Part shown: positions 32,130 through 36,923 of the stretch, piece by piece
Layout of the letters: every line of letters starts with the position of its first letter
How positions within the stretch are numbered: the stretch's first letter is position 1
NCBI GenBank assembly: GCA_036501535.1
Contig: DASYAE010000141.1
Location: forward strand, 1 to 36,923
Direction of reading: 5' to 3'
DNA length: 36,923 nt
Source of the DNA: DASYAE01 sp036501535
Lineage (GTDB): Bacteria > Actinomycetota > Actinomycetes > Streptomycetales > Catenulisporaceae
Notes under the pieces: model-generated
Database searches by the model: none
What the model was told of the DNA's origin: nothing
Seen by the model: the letters and a program-made list of their open reading frames with translations, nothing else
Made by a program: the position numbers and the translations under genes

Positions 32130-32162
32130 GTCGTGTCGGATCGGCGTGTCAGTATTGATCAC

Positions 32163-32666
32163 ATGGACGTGCTGGTGCGGGAAGCCCGCGAGAACGAGTT
32201 GGACGAGGTCGGCGAGCTGACCGCCGGGGTCTACGCGCGTGAGGACATGGCGGACGAGATATACCTGGCCGTGCTGCGCGATTCCCGCGCCCGCTGGGCG
32301 GCCCCGGAAACGACCCTGCTCGTAGCGCTGGACGACGGGACCGAGGGCGTCATCGGCACGGTCACCTACGCCGCGCCGGGCTCGCCGTGGCAGGACCTCG
32401 CCGAGCCGGGCGAGGCGGAGTTCCGCATGCTGGCCGTGCACGAGTCGGCGCGCGGCCGTGGCGTGGGCGAGACGCTGGTGCTCGCCTGCGTGGACCGGGC
32501 CAAGCGGGCCGGGCTGGCCCGGCTGGTGCTCTCCACCGGCCCGGCTTCGCAGGCGGCGCACCGGATATACGAGCGGCTCGGCTTCACCCGGGCGCCGCAG
32601 CGGGACTGGCGTCCGCGCGGCGACGACGGCGTGCTGCTGGCCGCTTATGTGCTCACCCTGCGATGA
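32163..32666 (+). CDS. GNAT-family N-acetyltransferase
   Basis: 167 residues from ATG 32163. The acetyl-CoA site is EFRMLAVHESARGRGVGETLVLACVDRAKRAGLARLVLSTG (RGRGVG pyrophosphate loop), followed by AAHRIYERLGFTRAPQRDW. No ribosome-binding site is seen and the start is only 34 bases after the terminator stem, so the mRNA may be leaderless, with TATTGA just upstream as a possible -10. A GTG at 32133 would give a longer form. The acceptor is unknown. It overlaps the bsaP gene by 4 bases. Confidence 0.88.
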   Translation: MDVLVREARENELDEVGELTAGVYAREDMADEIYLAVLRDSRARWAAPETTLLVALDDGTEGVIGTVTYAAPGSPWQDLAEPGEAEFRMLAVHESARGRGVGETLVLACVDRAKRAGLARLVLSTGPASQAAHRIYERLGFTRAPQRDWRPRGDDGVLLAAYVLTLR

Positions 32667-32950
32667 TGGCCGGCATGGCCCACACCGACATCGAGGACAC
32701 CGGCGTCGAGGACGCGGCGCCGCAGTTCTGCGACCAGTGCGGAAAGCCGACGGCGGCAGTGGGCGAGGCTGAGGCCAAGCACGCCGGCGCCGACGCGCAC
32801 AGCACCTGCGCTGCGCGCCGCGAGCTGGAGCCGCCGCGCTATTGCCCGCGGTGCGCCCGCCGGATGGTCGTCCAGATCCTGCCGACCGGATGGACCGCGC
32901 GCTGCTCCGCGCACGGCGAGCTCACCAGCGCCGCGGCTGCGGTGTCCTGA
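32663..32950 (+). CDS. bsaP: Biotin synthase auxiliary protein BsaP
   Basis: 95 residues, ATG overlapping the GNAT stop (ATGA). It is Cys-rich: FCDQCGKP (Cys23, Cys26), HSTCAARRELEPPRYCPRCARRMVVQ (Cys49, Cys61, Cys64) and GWTARCSAHGEL (Cys81, His84). The run LEPPRYCPRCARRMVVQ followed by PTGWTARCSAHG is what I remember of the actinobacterial biotin synthase auxiliary protein, a small cluster- or zinc-binding protein required by BioB in mycobacteria and relatives. The nearby bioD-bioB genes support this. The N-terminal ~20 residues are acidic and variable. If this family call is wrong, it is a zinc-ribbon-like small protein. Confidence 0.8.
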   Translation: MMAGMAHTDIEDTGVEDAAPQFCDQCGKPTAAVGEAEAKHAGADAHSTCAARRELEPPRYCPRCARRMVVQILPTGWTARCSAHGELTSAAAAVS

Positions 32951-32965
32951 GCAGGCCGGTCCGGA

Positions 32966-33628
32966 TCAGTCCAGAAACGTGACCGTCTCGGCGAGGGGCG
33001 CGCGGTCCATCCACGCGAACCTCTCCGTCTCGTCCGCATAGCCGATCGACATGCCGCAGAAGAGGATCAGCTCGGGCGACGGCGCCACGACCTGCGCGAC
33101 CGTCTTCTGATAGACCGACCACGCCTTCTGCGGACAGCTGTGCAGTCCCTCGGCGCGCAGCAGCAGCATGACGCTCTGCAGGTACATGCCGATGTCGGCC
33201 CACTGCGCCGAGCCCATGCTGCGGTCGATGTAGCAGAACAGCGCGGCCGGCGCGCCGAAACAGCTCCAGTTCTCGGCGATGTGCCGGTTGCGGGCGCCCT
33301 CGTCCGCGCGCGCGATGCCCAACGCGCTGAAGCGCTTCGCCCCGGCCTGGAACTTCCGCTCGAGGTACGGCGGCTTCAGGTCGGGCGGATAGAAGTCGAA
33401 CTCCTGCTCCTCGCCCGGGTCGCCGGCGGCGAAGCGCTCGGAGGCGCGCTGCTTCAGTTCGGCCAGCGGCGCGCCGGTTACCACGTACGTGCTCCACGGC
33501 TGGATATTGCCGCCGGACGGCGACCTGGCCGCTGCGGCGAGCACTCGTTCGAGCGACTCCTTCGGCACCTGCCGGCCGGTGAAGCTCCGGACCGCCCGCC
33601 GGGTCTCGACCGCATCGTAGATGTCCAT
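32966..33628 (-). CDS. Nitroreductase-family FMN oxidoreductase
   Basis: 220 residues from ATG 33628. Family features: MDIYDAVETRRAVRSFTGRQVPKESLERVLAAAARSPSGGNIQPWSTYVVTG at the start (FMN-binding RR-S and PSGGNxQPW), WADIGMYLQSVMLLLRAEGLHSCPQ in the middle and LILFCGMSIGYADE near the end. It reduces nitro, quinone or related substrates with NAD(P)H. The start has a distant AGGAG only. It is divergent from an ECF sigma gene across 87 bases and may be its target. Confidence 0.93.
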   Translation of the reverse strand: MDIYDAVETRRAVRSFTGRQVPKESLERVLAAAARSPSGGNIQPWSTYVVTGAPLAELKQRASERFAAGDPGEEQEFDFYPPDLKPPYLERKFQAGAKRFSALGIARADEGARNRHIAENWSCFGAPAALFCYIDRSMGSAQWADIGMYLQSVMLLLRAEGLHSCPQKAWSVYQKTVAQVVAPSPELILFCGMSIGYADETERFAWMDRAPLAETVTFLD

Positions 33629-33715
33629 GTGACTGTGTCCCGTCTCCTGAGCTGGGCGTCGGCCCCGTGCCGGCGCTCCATAGGATTGACGGACCGCGCC
33701 GGAGAAAGGTGACCG

Positions 33716-34645
33716 ATGGACGGGCACGGCCCAGCCGAAAACGGCACAGTCGAATCGGCGTCGTCGCTGACCGAGCGCTTCGAGACGCAGCGCGGGCACC
33801 TCCAATCGGTCGCATATCGGATGCTCAGCTCGCTGAGCGAGGCGGAGGACGCGGTCCAGGAGACCTGGCTGCGGTTGCAGCGCGCCAACGCCGACGAGGT
33901 GGCGAACCTCGGCGGATGGCTGACGACGGTCGTCTCGCGGATCTGTCTCGACATGCTGCGCTCGCGCGCGGCGCGCCGCGAGGAGCTGGTCGGCGCCCGG
34001 ATGCCGGACGTCGGCCCGAGCGCCGGCTCCGCCTCCCAGCGCGATCCCGAGCAGGAGGCGGTGCTCGCGGACTCGGTCGGCCGCGCGCTGCTCGTAGTGC
34101 TGGACCGGCTCGGCCCCGGCGAGCGGATCGCCTTCGTGCTGCACGACATGTTCGCCGTGCCGTTCGACGAGATCGCGCCGATCGTGGACCGCACCCCGAC
34201 GGCCGCGAAGAAACTGGCCAGCCGCGCCCGCCAGCGGGTCCGGGGCAACCCCGCGGTCAGCGGCGCCGAGCTGACCCGGCACCGCCGCGTGGTCGAGGCG
34301 TTCCTCGCCGCGGCACGCGCAGGCGACCTGACGGCGATCCTCGCCATCCTGGCGCCGGACGTCGTGCGCACGGCGGATGCGGCCGCGGTCGCGGACGGCC
34401 GGCCGCTGCAGGTCCGCGGCGCGCAGGACGTGTCGAAGGAGATCGCCGTCTTCGGCCGGAGCTCGCGGTTCGCCAAGATGGCACTGGTCGACGGCGCCGT
34501 CGGCGTCGTGGTCGCGCCGCAGGGCCGGCTTCGGCTCGTCATGGCGATCACGATCGACGGCGAGCGCATCAGCGCATACGAACTCGTCGCGGACCCGGCC
34601 CGGCTGCAGAAGCTGGAGCTGGCTGTGCTGGGCGAGGCCGATTAA
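33716..34645 (+). CDS. ECF sigma factor with C-terminal SnoaL-like domain (SigJ/ECF41 type)
   Basis: 309 residues. Sigma region 2 is HLQSVAYRMLSSLSEAEDAVQETWLRLQRA, with VANLGGWLTTVVSRICLDMLRSRAARRE; region 4 is RIAFVLHDMFAVPFDEIAPIVDRTPTAAKKLASRARQRVRG. A ~110-residue SnoaL-like extension follows (HRRVVEAFLAAARAGDLTAILAIL), ending in YELVADPARLQKLEL, close to the NPDKL-type tail of ECF41 sigma factors. In that group the fused tail regulates the sigma factor in place of an anti-sigma, and the gene usually sits beside an oxidoreductase; here a nitroreductase is divergent. Its stop overlaps the convergent GatB/YqeY stop by a few bases. Confidence 0.9.
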   Translation: MDGHGPAENGTVESASSLTERFETQRGHLQSVAYRMLSSLSEAEDAVQETWLRLQRANADEVANLGGWLTTVVSRICLDMLRSRAARREELVGARMPDVGPSAGSASQRDPEQEAVLADSVGRALLVVLDRLGPGERIAFVLHDMFAVPFDEIAPIVDRTPTAAKKLASRARQRVRGNPAVSGAELTRHRRVVEAFLAAARAGDLTAILAILAPDVVRTADAAAVADGRPLQVRGAQDVSKEIAVFGRSSRFAKMALVDGAVGVVVAPQGRLRLVMAITIDGERISAYELVADPARLQKLELAVLGEAD

Positions 34646-35013
34646 GCATCCTCGAGCAGAGCGGAAAGGATCTTCGCGCCCTCACGCAGTTCTGCGGCGT
34701 GGTCGGCGCGACCCGCCCGCTCGTACTCGTCTGCGGCGGACCGCCGTTCGGCCAGCTCGTCTCGCACGATCTGCTCGACCTGAGCCACCGTCAGTGTCCG
34801 CCGCGCGACGTCGTTCACACCCGCACCGGCCTCGATCTGCTCGATCGCCAGCCCCTGATCCGCGTCCGCCGGGCGATCGACTGCTTCAGCGTTGTCGATG
34901 GCTGCCAAGGTCGCGCGTAGGACACTCACGGCGGCCTTGTCACGCTGCTTCATCCTTGCGGAGAGCGCGACGCGCAGCCGCTGCCGCAGCGCGTCCGCCG
35001 ATGCTGTCGACAC
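34642..35013 (-). CDS. GatB/YqeY domain protein
   Basis: 123 residues, GTG start at 35013. The segments LRVALSARMKQRDKAAVSVLRATLAAIDNAEAV and VAQVEQIVRDELAERRSAADEYERAGRADHAAELREGAKILSALL match the YqeY family, small helical proteins related to the tail domain of GatB. The function is poorly defined. It ends convergently with the sigma gene with overlapping stop codons and has no terminator between them. Confidence 0.88.
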   Translation of the reverse strand: MSTASADALRQRLRVALSARMKQRDKAAVSVLRATLAAIDNAEAVDRPADADQGLAIEQIEAGAGVNDVARRTLTVAQVEQIVRDELAERRSAADEYERAGRADHAAELREGAKILSALLEDA

Positions 35014-35041
35014 GGCCGCGACGATATCAGTCCTCCGCTGG

Positions 35042-35695
35042 TCAGCGTGGTGCCGCGGACTGGATCGCCAGGCCCGGACGGCGGGGGTGCACGCTCAGAT
35101 AACCGAGTCCGGCGGCCCCGGCGACGATGGACCGCCGGGAGCGGCGCGGAAGCCAGACCAGCTGCCCTGCGCTCAGCGGGACCTCGCCGGTCTCGATCTC
35201 GATCCGGCCGTCCCCGGACAGCACGTGCACGAGGACGTCGAGGTCGGGGCCGCGGTGCGGGTCGATCCGGGCGCCGGGGCGCAGCCGGATCACGTTGGCG
35301 TCCAGGTGTCGGTCGGCGACCTCGAGCTTCCACACCGCGCCGGCGGCGTCGGCCGCGCCGTCGAGCACCGCCGCGGTGTCGCACAGCGGCCTCGGCAGGT
35401 CCGCGTCGGTCACCCGGCCGATCCGGATGCGCCACACCGGGCCGGACTCCAGGTAGGACCATTCGTACGCGCCGAGGTGGTCCCGGTCGAACTCGGCCCG
35501 CAGGTGCTTCGGATCGTGCCCGTTGACCAGCACGAACGATGCACCCGGGGACAGCGCGGCGAAGCGCTGGATGATCAGCCCGTGCCGCTGCGGCTTGGGC
35601 ACTTCGCGCACGTCCAGTACGTCGAGCCCGCCGAGGTCGTCGGCCGGGTCGGTTCCGGCGGGCGCGCCGCGCCCGGAGGTCGGTGAAGTGTTCAT
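35042..35695 (-). CDS. DUF2249-cupin fusion protein
   Basis: 217 residues. Residues about 22-95 are a DUF2249 domain (LDVLDVREVPKPQRHGLIIQRFAALSPGASFVLVNGHDPKHLRAEFDRDHLGAYEWSYLESGPVWRIRIGR). The C-terminal part (about 120-205) is a cupin: VIRLRPGARIDPHRGPDLDVLVHVLSGDGRIEIETGEVPLSAGQLVWLPRRSRRSI. DUF2249 proteins are often associated with iron or nitric-oxide handling. It is divergent, across only 46 bases, from a ferredoxin-regulator operon, suggesting joint control by that regulator. Confidence 0.85.
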   Translation of the reverse strand: MNTSPTSGRGAPAGTDPADDLGGLDVLDVREVPKPQRHGLIIQRFAALSPGASFVLVNGHDPKHLRAEFDRDHLGAYEWSYLESGPVWRIRIGRVTDADLPRPLCDTAAVLDGAADAAGAVWKLEVADRHLDANVIRLRPGARIDPHRGPDLDVLVHVLSGDGRIEIETGEVPLSAGQLVWLPRRSRRSIVAGAAGLGYLSVHPRRPGLAIQSAAPR

Positions 35696-35710
35696 GGGCC
35701 GATCATATTC

Positions 35711-35731
35711 TTACAAGTGATTATTGTGTAA
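35711..35731. promoter_or_regulatory. Palindromic operator candidate TTACA-N11-TGTAA
   Basis: An inverted repeat in an AT-rich patch centred in the 46-base gap between the DUF2249-cupin and ferredoxin genes. Both promoters must overlap it. The winged-helix regulator encoded two genes away is the obvious candidate to bind it. Confidence 0.6.
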
Positions 35732-35741
35732 ACTCGCCCGC

Positions 35742-36086
35742 ATGACCTACGTGATCGCGCTGCCCTGCGTGGACGTGAAGGACCGGGCCTGCGTCGACGA
35801 ATGCCCGGTCGACTGCATATACGAGGGCGGACGTACTCTCTACATCCATCCGGACGAATGCGTGGACTGCGCCGCCTGCGAGCCGGTCTGCCCGGTCGAG
35901 GCGATCTTCTACGAGGACGACGTGCCCGGCCAGTGGAGCGTCTTCACCCAGGAGAACGAGCGGTTCTTCAGCGAGGCGCTGCCGGGCCGCGCCGCCCCGC
36001 TCGGCTCGCCGGGGGGCGCCGCGAAACTCGGCGCGCTCGACGCCGACACCCCGGCGGTCGCCGCGATCCCGCAGCCGGAATCGTGA
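35742..36086 (+). CDS. fdxA: Seven-iron ferredoxin (FdxA type)
   Basis: 114 residues from ATG 35742. It begins MTYVIALPCVDVKDRACVDECPVDCIYEGGRTLYIHPDECVDCAACEPVCPVEAIFYEDD, the standard cluster-binding layout of actinobacterial [3Fe-4S][4Fe-4S] ferredoxins. The C-terminal ~40 residues are variable. No ribosome-binding site precedes the start, so leaderless translation is possible. Its stop overlaps the regulator start (GTGA). Confidence 0.95.
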   Translation: MTYVIALPCVDVKDRACVDECPVDCIYEGGRTLYIHPDECVDCAACEPVCPVEAIFYEDDVPGQWSVFTQENERFFSEALPGRAAPLGSPGGAAKLGALDADTPAVAAIPQPES

Positions 36087-36853
36087 CGCGCCGTCAGGAG
36101 CCTTCGGTGCAGCAGGCCGCCCTGGGACCCGCCGCGGCCACAGCTGCGGACGTTGGCTCCGAACGCTCCATCGCGGCCGACGAGGTCACGCACGGCCGGC
36201 GGCGCGTGATCCTCTCCATCCTCCAGGCCTCCCCGACGCCGCTGAGCGTCCAGGAGATCGCCGAGCGCATGGACGTGCATCCCAACACCGTCCGCTTCCA
36301 CCTCGACCGTCTCGTCGAGGCGGGCCGCGCGCAGAGGCTGCTCGGCGAGATCGCCGGCCCCGGCCGGCCGCCGATCGTGTACAGGACCAGCCGCACCATG
36401 GACCGCTCCGGCCCGTCCAACTACCGGCTGATGGCGACCATGCTCACCAGCTATCTGGCCACCACCAGCGACAACCCGGCGGCCACCGCAGCCGAGCTCG
36501 GGCGCGCGTGGGGACCATCGCTGGTCGCCGATCCCGCGGCATCCGCATCCGCATCGGCGCCCCGCCGGCGCAGCCGAGCCGACGCCGTCGCGCGAACCGT
36601 GGCCCTGCTCGACGAGCTCGGCTTCGAGCCCGAGCCCCCGGAAGGCCCGCGCGCGAAGGAGATCCGGCTGCGGCACTGCCCGTTCCTCGACCTCGTCGAC
36701 GACTATCGCGAGGTCGTCTGCGCGGTGCACCTCGGACTGATGCAGGGCGTGCTCGGCGCGCTCGGCGGCCGGGTCGACGTCGAGCGGCTCGAACCGTTCG
36801 CCGAGCCCGACCTGTGCGTTGCCCGGCTCACCGCCGCGGGGGCCGGGCGGTGA
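36083..36853 (+). CDS. Winged-helix regulator with C-terminal cysteines (SufR-like)
   Basis: 256 residues, GTG start overlapping the ferredoxin stop. The winged helix (about 36-105) is THGRRRVILSILQASPTPLSVQEIAERMDVHPNTVRFHLDRLVEAGRAQRL. The C-terminal part has three Cys: Cys199 (RHCPFLDLVDD), Cys213 (VVCAVHLGLMQG) and Cys245 (DLCVARL), as in iron-sulfur regulators of the SufR type, although spacing differs. It is probably a redox, iron or nitric-oxide sensor controlling the flanking genes through the palindrome at 35711-35731. A low-complexity Ala/Ser linker (152-160) separates the domains. Confidence 0.88.
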   Translation: MTRRQEPSVQQAALGPAAATAADVGSERSIAADEVTHGRRRVILSILQASPTPLSVQEIAERMDVHPNTVRFHLDRLVEAGRAQRLLGEIAGPGRPPIVYRTSRTMDRSGPSNYRLMATMLTSYLATTSDNPAATAAELGRAWGPSLVADPAASASASAPRRRSRADAVARTVALLDELGFEPEPPEGPRAKEIRLRHCPFLDLVDDYREVVCAVHLGLMQGVLGALGGRVDVERLEPFAEPDLCVARLTAAGAGR

Positions 36854-36923
36854 GCGATGCCGCCGAGAAGATCGCGACCGCCGCCGCGCTGCTCTGGCTC
36901 GGCATGGTGCTGGCCATCTCGTT
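36850..36923 (+). CDS. Hypothetical membrane protein, cut by window edge
   Basis: A GTG at 36850 overlaps the regulator stop (GTGA) and opens 24 codons to the window edge: SDAAEKIATAAALLWLGMV and onward, the beginning of a membrane segment. By position and overlap it belongs to the ferredoxin-regulator operon. Too little is visible to name it. Confidence 0.65.
   Translation, partial: MSDAAEKIATAAALLWLGMVLAIS

Noticed and set aside
30741..32561. A 606-codon minus-strand frame over the symporter and acetyltransferase
   Set aside because: The product is His/Arg/Gly-rich without any domain signature, and the opposite strand encodes a clear membrane transporter.
33634..33661. TGTGTCC-N16-CGTC as an ECF41-type promoter between the nitroreductase and sigma genes
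   Set aside because: Only the CGTC and the first TGT fit the known TGTCACA/CGTC pattern, which is too weak in GC-rich DNA.
1..36923. CRISPR arrays, tRNA or rRNA genes, transposases and phage genes
   Set aside because: None was seen: no regularly spaced repeats, no transposase or integrase motifs, and no recognisable tRNA structure on either strand by eye.

Overview
The window is high-GC actinobacterial DNA, probably from a Streptomyces relative or another filamentous actinomycete. The evidence is the strong GC bias with long shadow frames on both strands, frequent GTG and TTG starts, ATGA/GTGA start-stop overlaps, and a recognisable dasR-dasABC locus. All family calls come from reading the translated sequence; no database search was run.

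Region 1 (1-17861) is most of a biosynthetic gene cluster that continues off the left edge. A minus-strand arm (717 to <1, 722-1021, 1125-2063) encodes a thiolase-fold ketosynthase-like protein, an acyl carrier protein (ACP) and a KAS III-type enzyme. A divergent arm (2181-5544) encodes an ACP, a GT1 glycosyltransferase and a DrrA/DrrB-type ABC exporter. A lone methyltransferase (5684-6463, minus) is divergent from the main operon (6856-17861). The main operon encodes an adenylate-forming ligase, two ACPs, a ketosynthase lacking its first catalytic His, a half-length ketosynthase-like protein, a second ligase, a complete FabF-type ketosynthase, a 4-hydroxymandelate-synthase/HPPD-type dioxygenase, a PhyH-type Fe/2-oxoglutarate oxygenase and a ThDP E1 alpha/beta pair. 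It looks like an unusual discrete (type II-like) acyl assembly system that makes a glycosylated, exported product, perhaps with an aryl unit. No ketoreductase, dehydratase, acyltransferase, thioesterase or pathway regulator lies in the window. I do not recognise the product.

Region 2 (17956-27948) is a chitooligosaccharide/GlcNAc locus: a cytoplasmic GH3 hexosaminidase, DasC and DasB permeases, DasA lipoprotein, the GntR/HutC regulator DasR (divergent), a two-gene unit with an AbiEii-like nucleotidyltransferase, and a GH20 hexosaminidase lipoprotein.

Region 3 (28031-36923) is mostly housekeeping: bioD, bioB, a DUF3311-symporter pair, a GNAT acetyltransferase overlapping a small Cys-rich protein that I read as the biotin synthase auxiliary protein BsaP, a nitroreductase divergent from an ECF sigma factor with a SnoaL-like tail, a GatB/YqeY protein, and a DUF2249-cupin gene divergent from ferredoxin, Cys-rich winged-helix regulator and membrane protein genes.

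The most striking observation links regions 1 and 2. Eight sequences resembling the DasR-responsive element (ACTGGTCTAGACCAGT) occur in the window. Three flank dasA/dasR. The other five fill the two divergent promoter regions of the biosynthetic cluster: one at 2082-2097 and four at 6638-6768. Six of the eight are arranged as pairs offset by 21-22 bp. The cluster therefore appears to be wired directly to the adjacent GlcNAc-responsive regulator instead of a pathway-specific one. This is an inference from sequence and has not been tested.
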